Source: Clostridia bacterium (lineage in GTDB: Bacteria; Bacillota_A; Clostridia; Lachnospirales; Lachnospiraceae). From it: a stretch of 14,579 nt of DNA. Under the pieces are notes generated by a model that saw only the letters and a list, made by a program, of their open reading frames with translations, was not told where the DNA came from and did no database searches. The position numbers were made by a program, and so were the translations under genes. Shown here piece by piece: positions 1 through 7,900 of this stretch. Positions within the stretch are counted from its first letter, which is position 1. Each line of letters opens with the position of its first letter. The stretch covers positions 1-14,579 of the forward strand of contig JAAYYM010000511.1 in NCBI GenBank assembly GCA_012515365.1. Direction: 5' to 3'.

Positions 1-2237
1 CGGCGCAGACAGAGGAATTGACGGAAGAACGGATTGATCTGCATAAAAATTTCAGAAGCCGTGAAAATGTGCTTCATACTGTGAATGACATATTTACCCG
101 AATTATGCGTAAAGAAGTCGGTGGGATTACGTATGATGAGTCATCTGCGCTGCATTATGGACTGGATCATATAGAGACGAAAGGCGGACTTTTGGATCAG
201 ACAGAATATCTGATCTTAAAGCGTGACAGCAAGACAGAAGATAAGGTAATGCTTGAAGCTAAAATGGTAGCTACACGGATTAAAAAACTGTTAGCAGAAA
301 TGATATGGGACACTAAGACCCAACAAAGCCGGACTGTTAAGTATCAGGATATCGTGATCTTATTGCGTGCAACCGGAGGAAATGATGAGATATTCCGTAG
401 AGTATTAGAGGAAGCAGGAATTCCTGTACATATTGCATCTAAAACAGGATATTTCGAGACACCTGAGGTTGAAACAGTCCTGAATTATCTGCAGATACTG
501 GATAATCCGCTTCAGGATATTCCACTGACTGCTTCTTTGAAAGGAGTGTTTGGTAAATTTACGGATGAAGAACTGGCAAGGATCCGATGTGCAGATCGCA
601 AAAGAACGATGTACCATGCACTGATTTCTTATGCACAAAAGGATGAATTAAAAGAAAAAATAGATGGTTTTCTTTCTCAGTTTCAGTCTTTCAGAAAGCG
701 AATTCCGTATACCTCAGTTTACTATTTGATGGAGCAGCTGTTACGTGAAACAGGATATTTTTATTATGTACGAGCACTTCCAAATGGAGAAAAACGTTAT
801 GCCAATGTCAGAATGTTGTTAGAAAAGGCGGAAAGCTATGGCAAAACGAGCTATAAGGGACTTTTTCATTTCATTCGTTATATCGGATATCTGAAAAAGT
901 ATGATGTTAACTATGGAGAAGCCAATACCATCAGCGAAAACGATAATGCTGTCAGGATTATGAGTATTCATAAAAGCAAAGGACTTGAGTTTCCAATTTG
1001 CTTTTTATCAATGACTGGGAAAAATATTAATTTCATGGATAGCAGACAGGCGATCGGATATGATATGGAATATGGTATCGGTGTAGATCATGTTGACTGG
1101 AAACGAAGAATCAAAACTCCGACACTGCTAAAGAAGCTGATTCAGGCAAAAGAAAAAAAAGAAACCATAGCAGAAGAGCTGCGTGTCCTCTATGTAGCAC
1201 TTACAAGAGCAAAAGAAAAACTAATAATAACAGGTGTTATAGATGATATTGATCAGAGACTTCAAACATATGTCATGCTGCGCCACGATGAAACTTCAAA
1301 GAATCTTCCTGTTTCTGTTATTACTGCATTTACAAGCTATGCAGATATGATCTTGTCGGCCATGATCGGACATTCAAATGTCAGACAGGTCATGCTTTCA
1401 AGGGACTTAATCCCTTTAGAGGAAGTCGGTATATATCAGACAAATCTGAAGTTGGAAATCATGGAGCTAACAGATTTAGTAGAAATAGAAATGCAGGATA
1501 CACTTATGCAGGAAGCACTCCATAGTCATTTGATGTGGTTGATCAGTCATCCGACTGATACAGAGCGGATCAAACAGCTGTTTTCATATACATATCCGTT
1601 TGATGGGACAGCTCATATTAAGATGAAGGTTTCTGTTTCCGAGCTTAAGGAAGAGCACATGAATGATGCTGTAGAAGAAAGTGAAATGTTGTTTGCACCG
1701 GAAGAAATTGTTCCTTATGTCCCTAGATTTATCAGTAAAAAAGAGGATATTTCCGCAGTAGCAAGAGGTACGGTTTATCATAAGTTAATGGAGATCATGG
1801 ATTATCAGCTGAGTGTCGATGAAATGCTTCTTATTCCAGAATATCAGGAGTTATTAAAAGTTGTACGCGTAAATGATCTACAAAACTTCAAACAGTCTCG
1901 ATTAGCTAAGCGTATGGAACAGGCAGCAGCAAACAAACAATTATACAGAGAGCAGCCATTTGTACTTGGTCTGCCTGCAAATACAGTTTATCCTGAGGCT
2001 TCGGATCAGGAGACGATCCTGATACAGGGAATCATTGATGCATATTTTATCGAACAGGAGAATGTGATTGTAGTGGATTACAAAACAGATCGTGTAACAA
2101 GTAAAGCTGAGCTTATATTACGATATCAGACGCAGCTGGATCATTATGCGACTGCACTTTGTCAGCTGACCGGCCTTAAGGTTTCTGAGAAGATCATATA
2201 TTCCTTTGCACTCCATAAGGAAATTGTGCTCTTGTAA
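1..2237 (+). CDS. addA: AddA, ATP-dependent helicase/nuclease subunit A (C-terminal part; 5' end outside window)
   Basis: AddA is the helicase-nuclease subunit of AddAB, the Gram-positive counterpart of RecBCD, which resects double-strand DNA ends for recombinational repair in the cytoplasm. The open frame is entered at base 3 without a start codon and runs for 744 codons. AddA proteins are usually near 1,200 residues, so roughly the first 450, with Walker A and B, lie upstream. Visible UvrD-type helicase motifs are NFRSR (48-62), the IHKSKGLEFP motif (about 966-995) and the LRVLYVALTRAKEK motif (about 1180-1220). The last 160 codons form a PD-(D/E)XK nuclease domain. ARGTVYHKLME lies near 1762-1794, then GIID and VVDYKTD (catalytic Asp and Lys codons at 2076-2084), then a downstream Gln in RYQTQLDHY. 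All expected nuclease residues are present, so the enzyme looks active. The TTG at 18 is internal, not a start. An addB partner would be expected upstream. Confidence 0.95.
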   Translation, partial: AQTEELTEERIDLHKNFRSRENVLHTVNDIFTRIMRKEVGGITYDESSALHYGLDHIETKGGLLDQTEYLILKRDSKTEDKVMLEAKMVATRIKKLLAEMIWDTKTQQSRTVKYQDIVILLRATGGNDEIFRRVLEEAGIPVHIASKTGYFETPEVETVLNYLQILDNPLQDIPLTASLKGVFGKFTDEELARIRCADRKRTMYHALISYAQKDELKEKIDGFLSQFQSFRKRIPYTSVYYLMEQLLRETGYFYYVRALPNGEKRYANVRMLLEKAESYGKTSYKGLFHFIRYIGYLKKYDVNYGEANTISENDNAVRIMSIHKSKGLEFPICFLSMTGKNINFMDSRQAIGYDMEYGIGVDHVDWKRRIKTPTLLKKLIQAKEKKETIAEELRVLYVALTRAKEKLIITGVIDDIDQRLQTYVMLRHDETSKNLPVSVITAFTSYADMILSAMIGHSNVRQVMLSRDLIPLEEVGIYQTNLKLEIMELTDLVEIEMQDTLMQEALHSHLMWLISHPTDTERIKQLFSYTYPFDGTAHIKMKVSVSELKEEHMNDAVEESEMLFAPEEIVPYVPRFISKKEDISAVARGTVYHKLMEIMDYQLSVDEMLLIPEYQELLKVVRVNDLQNFKQSRLAKRMEQAAANKQLYREQPFVLGLPANTVYPEASDQETILIQGIIDAYFIEQENVIVVDYKTDRVTSKAELILRYQTQLDHYATALCQLTGLKVSEKIIYSFALHKEIVLL

Positions 2238-2260
2238 AATGTGGACAAATCAAGTATGAT
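2232..2260 (+). promoter_or_regulatory. Candidate sigma-A promoter for the membrane protein and patatin genes
   Basis: TTGTAA (2232-2237, overlapping the addA stop codon), a 17-bp spacer, then TATGAT (2255-2260). Spacing is ideal and the -10 matches five of six positions, but the -35 is only fair. Transcription would start near 2267, just ahead of the ribosome site. No terminator is visible after addA, so readthrough from addA is also possible. Confidence 0.35.
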
Positions 2261-2295
2261 TTAAGCAGTAGACAATGAATGGAGGGATACGATAT

Positions 2296-2859
2296 ATGAA
2301 GTTTCAGTATCGAATTATTGATTTGATTGTTACGTTTATCGGAATCATTTTACTGACGTTGACTTCCTATGCTACTATTCCGCTATTAAAGCCGGATTAT
2401 GTATTTTATTATTATCATATATCGATTGTTTTAGTCCTGACCATTTTGTATGGTCCATGTGTAGGTGCATTGACAGGAGGATTGGGCTATCCGTTGGTTC
2501 AGGTCCTGCATGGTGCACAAATTGACTGGGGATTTGGCATTGCCTGTTTGATTTATTCATTTTCCATGGGATTATTGTCAATTCCGTTTTGCAAAAATGA
2601 AGAACAGCTGAAAGAACATAGCAGTCTGTATTTTATCTTTTCACATATACTGATTAATCTGACAGTTTGGATTTTGATCGCGCCGTTGATCAGCATTCTG
2701 TTTTATGCCAAATTACCGGGTGACGTACTGCGTATTTCTTTTCAGGTATTTTTTATCAATTTGATTATATCAGGGGTCATTAGCTTGATTTTATGGCAGA
2801 GCAGAGGATTTATCAGTCGTATCGGCATTGTGATCCATAATATGAAAAAAGCGGGGTAA
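2296..2859 (+). CDS. ECF-transporter S-component-like integral membrane protein
   Basis: A 187-residue, very hydrophobic protein with about five or six predicted membrane segments. Residues 50-67 contain ILYGPCVGALTGGLGYPL, like the second-helix region of ECF vitamin transporter S components (riboflavin-type/UPF0397-like). A later APLISILFYAKLPGDV stretch followed by a last helix also fits that group. S components bind a vitamin or similar small molecule in the membrane and borrow a shared EcfA/EcfT energising module; none is encoded nearby, so this would be a solitary (group II) S component. The ligand cannot be read from the sequence. The start at 2296 is preferred over the in-frame ATG at 2275 because GGAGGG (2281-2286) lies 9 nt ahead of it and would fall inside the longer form. 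The patatin gene follows after 12 nt, suggesting one transcript. Family assignment is from remembered motifs; a different small membrane family is possible. Confidence 0.65.
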   Translation: MKFQYRIIDLIVTFIGIILLTLTSYATIPLLKPDYVFYYYHISIVLVLTILYGPCVGALTGGLGYPLVQVLHGAQIDWGFGIACLIYSFSMGLLSIPFCKNEEQLKEHSSLYFIFSHILINLTVWILIAPLISILFYAKLPGDVLRISFQVFFINLIISGVISLILWQSRGFISRIGIVIHNMKKAG

Positions 2860-2871
2860 AGGGGTTAGTAA

Positions 2872-3729
2872 ATGGATAGTAAGACAGGACTACTGCTTGA
2901 AGGTGGGGCATTACGCTCAATCTTTACAGCCGGAGTACTTGATTTTTTTATGGAAAAAGAGTTTTATGTTCCGAATGTTGTTGCAGTTTCTGCCGGTGCA
3001 TATGTTGGAATGAATTATATTTCACATCAATATCAAAGAGCACTGAGAACGAATGTTGATTCAATTAAAACACATCCTTATCTGGGACTTTCTACATTTT
3101 TAAAGACAGGAGAGCTATTTGATATGGAACTGCTGTTTGACAGATTTCCAAATCAGGATGATCCGTTTGATTATCAGACATTTCTTCATTCAGATCAGCG
3201 TTTTTTGATGAGTACAGTCAACTGTTATACGGGAAAGCCAGTTTATTTTGATCATTTTGATGATGGAACAAGACTGATGCAGATCGCACGGGCGAGTAAC
3301 AGTCTGCCACTGATCTCAAAGGAGGTCGTGGTTGATGGCATCCCTATGCTGGATGGCGGAATGTATGATGCAATCCCGATTGAAAAGGCATTAGAAGAAG
3401 GACTTTCAAAAATCATCGTTGTATTTACCAGAACAAGTGGTTATCGTAAGGTGAAAAGAAGGCTGTATATGCTTCTGTTGCGGATCAAATATCACAAATA
3501 TCCGGAATTTATCAAAATGGTAATGGATCGTCCACGCCGCTATAACGATGCGATTGATACGATCAATGAATTAGAAAAACAGGGTAGGGCATTTGTCATC
3601 AGACCAATCAAAAAGCCTGTGAAAAATAATGAAACAAATCCGGAAAAACTACGTTTGTGTTATCAGCATGGATACGAATGTGCCAAAAGCAGCTTCGACG
3701 CACTTTTGAACTTCCTAAAAGAAGAATAA
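2872..3729 (+). CDS. Patatin-like phospholipase family protein
   Basis: A 285-residue protein with the patatin (RssA/YjjU-like) serine lipase fold, which hydrolyses acyl ester bonds of lipids with a Ser-Asp dyad. LLLEGGALRS (residues 7-16) forms the oxyanion-hole loop. VSAGA carries the likely nucleophile Ser40, and MLDGG the partner Asp161, followed by YDAIPIEKALEEG. The C-terminal stretch after about residue 200, including VIRPIKKPVKNNETNPEKL, resembles the small extra domain (DUF6363 type) of this bacterial subgroup. No signal peptide is seen, so it is probably cytoplasmic or membrane-associated. Two motif positions are unusual: the glycine before V-S is alanine (A-V-S-A-G), and the oxyanion loop reads GGALRS rather than GGxRG. 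The start has AAAGGGG (2858-2864) overlapping the upstream stop, 7 nt from the ATG, consistent with coupling to the membrane protein gene. The true substrate is unknown. Confidence 0.85.
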   Translation: MDSKTGLLLEGGALRSIFTAGVLDFFMEKEFYVPNVVAVSAGAYVGMNYISHQYQRALRTNVDSIKTHPYLGLSTFLKTGELFDMELLFDRFPNQDDPFDYQTFLHSDQRFLMSTVNCYTGKPVYFDHFDDGTRLMQIARASNSLPLISKEVVVDGIPMLDGGMYDAIPIEKALEEGLSKIIVVFTRTSGYRKVKRRLYMLLLRIKYHKYPEFIKMVMDRPRRYNDAIDTINELEKQGRAFVIRPIKKPVKNNETNPEKLRLCYQHGYECAKSSFDALLNFLKEE

Positions 3730-3733
3730 ATAC

Positions 3734-3762
3734 TTCAATGATTCCAAAAGGTATGATACAAT
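3734..3762 (+). promoter_or_regulatory. Candidate promoter for the TcaA-like envelope gene
   Basis: TTCAAT (3734-3739), a 17-bp spacer, then TACAAT (3757-3762). Transcription would start near 3769, inside a small hairpin (GGAGAA 3767-3772 with TTCTCC 3779-3784, 6-nt loop). That hairpin has no T-run, so it is not a terminator for the patatin gene. Function is inferred only from spacing and similarity to the sigma-A consensus. Confidence 0.4.
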
Positions 3763-3815
3763 AAGCGGAGAATGTTATTTCTCCCATAGACATTAGGATT
3801 AAAGGTTGGTAGCGT

Positions 3816-4739
3816 ATGGATTATAACAAAAAGAAAAAGAGAAAGACGAAATCGGTGCAGGATATGTATGGAATAGGATTGGAAACGAGAACATCACCAA
3901 AGCCAGCTGGCAAAACAACGGTCAGCTACAGTAACTACGCGTATAACGGACCTAAGCAGGGCATAGATACGACGTTAGGAGGTATTATCTTTGGTGTATT
4001 GTTAACGATAGCAATGACTTCGGCATGTATCTATTATTTTGTCGGAGCAGATAAAGCACCTTATGTATATCCATCGAATGTCGTTACAATAGAAGGCGTA
4101 TTATCTGATTTATATGCATCTTCATCTGTATCTGCAGGAACAGATGGAATGGGAACAGCGACTGATTTAGGAGCAGTATCTGCATTACCGGGGGAACAGG
4201 CGACTGTATCAGATCCGATGGCGGCAGCGCCGGCAGTCCCAAGTAATTATCCGGAAGTGACTTCCCATGCCGAGCTGCTAACACAGATTGACACAGCTTT
4301 ATCTACCGGTGACACGGCATTTGTATTGACAAAGCTTCTATGTAAAGAAGGAACGGATACCTTTACCGGATATTCGCAAAACGCAGTGAATGCATTTGTC
4401 AGCTATATGATGGCAAATCCGGATAGGCGTAGTGCATTTATAACAAGTGTTGCGGATGCCAATACTTACTCAAAGGAAAACGAAGGTGTGTTTTACTTAG
4501 CACTTCCAAAGATCGCGTTCATGTTAAAAGTTGCTTATGCAGATACGACGATGTCGGTTGCAACGTTTGATGATGTGATAGTTAATGGAACAGATACCGT
4601 GGAGTTAGCACCGCTGCTTCCAATGGTTTATTCAATCAAAGCTGCCAATGCTTCCTGGCCACAGCCACTTGAAACAACTGTCGATGTAACCCTGACAAAG
4701 CCGACTGTTGATATCAAGATAGGTGATTGGGTAGATTGA
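3816..4739 (+). CDS. Single-pass envelope protein with TcaA-like extracytoplasmic region
   Basis: A 307-residue protein of uncertain function. The N-terminus is strongly basic (a KKKKRKTK run at 5-12) and cytoplasmic. One membrane helix follows at about 54-76, then a low-complexity Ser/Thr/Ala/Gly/Pro linker to about 144, then a folded extracytoplasmic domain. The C-terminal half, with FVLTKLL, ALPKIAFMLKVAYA and APLLPMVYSIKAANASW followed by alternating beta-like sequence, resembles domains of the TcaA/YvbJ cell-envelope family, whose LLPG-Y-x-V-K-A motif recurs. The N-terminal zinc ribbon typical of TcaA is missing: the only cysteines are one in the membrane helix and one in the outer domain. 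The ATG at 3816 has a weak AAAGGT (3801-3806) 9 nt upstream. A promoter lies just ahead and no terminator directly follows; the CodY-like sites of gltB begin 3 nt after the stop. The orientation is firm, the family link tentative. Confidence 0.6.
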   Translation: MDYNKKKKRKTKSVQDMYGIGLETRTSPKPAGKTTVSYSNYAYNGPKQGIDTTLGGIIFGVLLTIAMTSACIYYFVGADKAPYVYPSNVVTIEGVLSDLYASSSVSAGTDGMGTATDLGAVSALPGEQATVSDPMAAAPAVPSNYPEVTSHAELLTQIDTALSTGDTAFVLTKLLCKEGTDTFTGYSQNAVNAFVSYMMANPDRRSAFITSVADANTYSKENEGVFYLALPKIAFMLKVAYADTTMSVATFDDVIVNGTDTVELAPLLPMVYSIKAANASWPQPLETTVDVTLTKPTVDIKIGDWVD

Positions 4740-4741
4740 TC

Positions 4742-4756
4742 AATTATCTGACAATT
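4742..4756 (+). promoter_or_regulatory. CodY-box-like site 1 upstream of gltB
   Basis: AATTATCTGACAATT matches the CodY consensus AATTTTCWGAAAATT at 13 of 15 positions (mismatches at 5 and 11). CodY is the branched-chain amino acid/GTP-sensing global regulator of Firmicutes and controls glutamate synthesis genes in several species. The site centre is about 96 bp upstream of the predicted gltB transcription start. CodY itself is not in the window, so binding is inferred. Confidence 0.55.
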
Positions 4757-4779
4757 GATAAAAATATTGAGAATTGTCG

Positions 4780-4794
4780 AATTATCAGACAATT
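4780..4794 (+). promoter_or_regulatory. CodY-box-like site 2 upstream of gltB
   Basis: AATTATCAGACAATT is the same word as site 1 except for the central W, again 13 of 15 to the CodY consensus, in the same orientation 38 bp downstream. Its centre is about 58 bp upstream of the predicted start. An inverted GACAATT half lies between the two sites (4772-4778) and can form a hairpin with either flank, so a structured-RNA or LysR-type operator reading is an alternative. Confidence 0.55.
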
Positions 4795-4809
4795 TTAAAA
4801 AAATTATTA

Positions 4810-4838
4810 TTTACAAATGAAAAAAAAAGGTGTACACT
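4810..4838 (+). promoter_or_regulatory. gltBD promoter
   Basis: TTTACA (4810-4815), a 17-bp spacer and TACACT (4833-4838) make a good sigma-A promoter, with a start near 4845. An A-rich tract precedes the -35. Both CodY-like sites lie upstream of the -35 rather than over the core, an arrangement compatible with activation or with competition against another regulator rather than simple occlusion. Confidence 0.6.
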
Positions 4839-4861
4839 AGGGAAAAATAAATAATAAGAAC

Positions 4862-4879
4862 GTTACCAACGAGGGTAAT
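4862..4879 (+). promoter_or_regulatory. Candidate antiterminator hairpin with ANTAR-like hexaloop
   Basis: TTACC (4863-4867) pairs with GGTAA (4874-4878), extended by a G-T wobble, around the six-base loop AACGAG. Forming it uses up eight bases of the 5' arm of the gltB leader terminator, so the two structures exclude each other. ANTAR-domain antiterminators recognise hairpins with hexaloops having A at position 1 and G at position 4, which this loop has. The usual second, upstream hairpin was not found between the predicted transcription start and 4861, so the assignment is tentative. Confidence 0.35.
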
Positions 4880-4913
4880 TACAGTCTATGGCTGTATTTA
4901 CTCTCTTTTTTTT
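4871..4913 (+). terminator. Terminator hairpin in the gltB 5' leader (probable attenuator)
   Basis: The arms 4871-4884 and 4892-4905 pair over 14 positions with one G-T wobble and one T-T mismatch, around a 7-nt loop, followed directly by eight T (4906-4913). This is a textbook intrinsic terminator. It lies between the gltB promoter and the gltB start, leaving only 19 nt before the ATG, so it would stop gltB transcription unless overridden. It may also end readthrough from the TcaA-like gene, which has no terminator of its own. The 5' arm can instead pair with 4862-4867, giving a competing hairpin. Confidence 0.75.
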
Positions 4914-4932
4914 CGGAAAGGATGTGGAGAAC

Positions 4933-7900
4933 ATGTTTGATGTAAAAAAAGACGTTTCGGATGCGGGACTATATTCACCTGCATTTGAGCATGATAACTG
5001 TGGAATCGGTGCAGTTGTAAACATCAAAGGGCGTAAAAGCCATCAGACAGTAGAGGATGCCTTAAAAATAGTTGAAAATCTAGAACACAGAGCCGGCAAA
5101 GACGCCGAGGGGAAAACAGGAGATGGAGTAGGAATATTGTTGCAGATATCCCACGAATTCTTTAAGAAAGCTGTTAAACCTCTCGGTATTTCTTTATCCA
5201 AGGAACGTGAATACGGAGTCGGCATGTTCTTTTTCCCGCAGGATGAGCTTTCCAGAAATCAGGCAAAGAAAATGTTTGAAATCATCGTTAATAAGGAAGG
5301 TATGGAATTCTTAGGGTGGAGAGAGGTACCGGTACATCCTACTGTTTTGGTACCGAAGGCAGTTGACTGTATGCCGTATATCATGCAGGGCTTTGTAAAG
5401 AAACCAGAGCATACTCCTACAGGAATCGCCTTTGACCGTAAATTATATATTGTACGACGTGTGTTTGAACAGAGTACCGACAATACTTATGTGGTATCAC
5501 TGAGCAGCAGGACGATCGTATATAAAGGAATGTTCTTAGTTGGCCAGCTGCGTACCTTTTATGAGGATCTGGAAAGTGAACAATACAAATCGGCAATCGC
5601 AATCGTACATTCCCGTTTTTCTACCAATACGAATCCAAGCTGGGAGAGAGCACATCCGAATCGTCTGATCGTTCATAATGGTGAGATCAATACGATTCGT
5701 GGTAATGCAGACAAGATGTTAGCCCGCGAAGAAACCATGGAATCAGAATATTTGAAGGGAGAGCTGTATAAAGTACTTCCTGCTATTAATGCAACCGGAT
5801 CTGACTCAGCAATGCTTGATAATACATTAGAATTTCTTGTTATGAGTGGAATGGAACTGCCACTGGCTGTGATGATCACGATTCCGGAACCATGGGCAAA
5901 TAATAAGACGATGTCTCAGCAAAAAAAAGACTTTTATCAATACTATGCAACGATGATGGAGCCATGGGATGGTCCTGCTTCTATATTATTCTGCGACGGA
6001 GATATCGTTGGGGCAGTACTTGACAGAAATGGTCTGCGACCATCCAGATACTATATTACAGATGATGATCAGCTTGTTCTGTCATCAGAAGTTGGCGTAC
6101 TGCCGATTGATCCAATGAAAATTGTGAAGAAAGAAAGACTGCGTCCCGGAAAGATGCTTTTGATCGATACAGGCAAGGGAAGAGTGATCAATGATGAGGA
6201 ACTAAAAGAAAACTATGCAAAACGCCAGCCCTATGGCGAATGGCTTGACAGTGAGCTTGTGACACTTAAGAGTCTCAAGATACCGAATGCAAACGTAAAA
6301 GAATTTACGTATGAAGAGCGTCAGAGAATGCAAAAGGCATTTGGTTATACGTATGAGGACTATAAGACCAGCATCCTGCCAATGGCAAGAGATGGTGCCG
6401 AGGCGATCGCAGCAATGGGTGTGGATACGCCGCTGGCCGTACTTTCAGAAAACAACCAGCCGTTATTCCATTACTTTAAACAGCTATTTGCGCAGGTTAC
6501 CAATCCACCTATTGATGCTATCCGTGAAGAAATTGTGACATCTACGACGGTATACATTGGTGAAGATGGAAACCTATTAGAGGAATGTGCAGAAAATTGT
6601 AATGTATTAAAGGTCAACAACCCGATTTTAACCAATACGGATCTGCTTAAGATCAAAGCTATGAAAGCAAACGGATTCCATGTGGAGGTTGTTCCGATTA
6701 TTTATTATAAGAACACAAACCTTGAAAAAGCAATTGAGCGCCTCTTTGTAGAGGTGGATCGTGTCTATCGTGAGGGGGCTAATATTCTGATCCTGTCAGA
6801 CAGAGGCGTCGATGAAAATCATGTTGCCATTCCTTCTCTGCTTGCAGTGTCAGCATTACAGCAGCATCTTGTAAAGACAAAGAAGAGAACCAGCGTTGCC
6901 ATGATTCTTGAATCAGGTGAACCTAGAGAGGTACATCATTTTGCGACACTGCTTGGCTATGGTGCATGTGCGATCAATCCATATCTTGCACATGAGACAG
7001 TCAAGGAACTGATTGAAAATCACATGCTGGATAAAGACTATTATGCAGCAGTTGAAGATTATAACTATGCCGTATTACATGGTATTGTGAAAATAGCTTC
7101 TAAAATGGGTGTTTCTACGATTCAGTCCTATCAGGGCTCGCAAATCTTTGAAGCAATCGGTATCGATCAGGAAGTCATTGCGAAGTATTTCACAAATACT
7201 GTTTGCCGTGTAGGAGGTCTGACACTTAAAGATATCGAGAAGCAGGTTGAGCGTCTGCACTCCAATGCCTTTGACCCACTTGGTCTGGAAAATGATCTGA
7301 CATTGGATAGTCCGGGATTTCATAAGATGAGAAGCGGAGCAGAGGAGCATTTATATAATCCGCTTACGATTCATTTACTTCAGGAAGCAACAAGACGTAA
7401 CGACTATGATTTATTCAAACAATATACAAAGGCCGTCAATGATGAGACTTCCATTAAAAATCTGCGTGGCCTGATGGATTTCAATTATCCAAAAAAGGGA
7501 ATTCCGATCGAGGAAGTCGAAAGCGTGGAATCAATCGTCAGACGCTTTAAGACGGGTGCGATGTCCTATGGTTCCATTTCTAAAGAAGCACATGAGACAA
7601 TGGCGATAGCAATGAATCAGATCCATGGAAAGTCGAACTCAGGAGAAGGTGGAGAAAGCCTGGAAAGACTGAGCATAGGAGCTGATGGCCTGGATCGTTG
7701 CTCTGCGATCAAACAGGTGGCCTCAGGACGATTTGGTGTGACAAGTCGATATTTGGTCAGTGCAAAAGAAATTCAGATCAAGATGGCGCAGGGGGCAAAA
7801 CCGGGTGAAGGTGGACATCTTCCGGGTAAGAAGGTTTATCCGTGGATTGCAAAGACAAGACATTCAACGCCGGGTGTAGGGCTGATTTCACCGCCACCAC

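Noticed and set aside
3767..3784. GGAGAA/TTCTCC hairpin as patatin gene terminator
   Set aside because: Only six pairs and no following T-run, and it sits at the predicted transcription start of the next gene.
4804..4857. 9-bp inverted repeat TTATTATTT/AAATAATAA flanking the gltB promoter core
   Set aside because: It is entirely A/T in a very A/T-rich spacer, so a chance match is likely; no known operator fits.
4888..4932. Upstream in-frame ATG giving gltB a 15-residue longer start
   Set aside because: It lies in the loop of the leader terminator, has no ribosome site, and GltB is well served by the ATG at 4933 with AAGGA at proper spacing.
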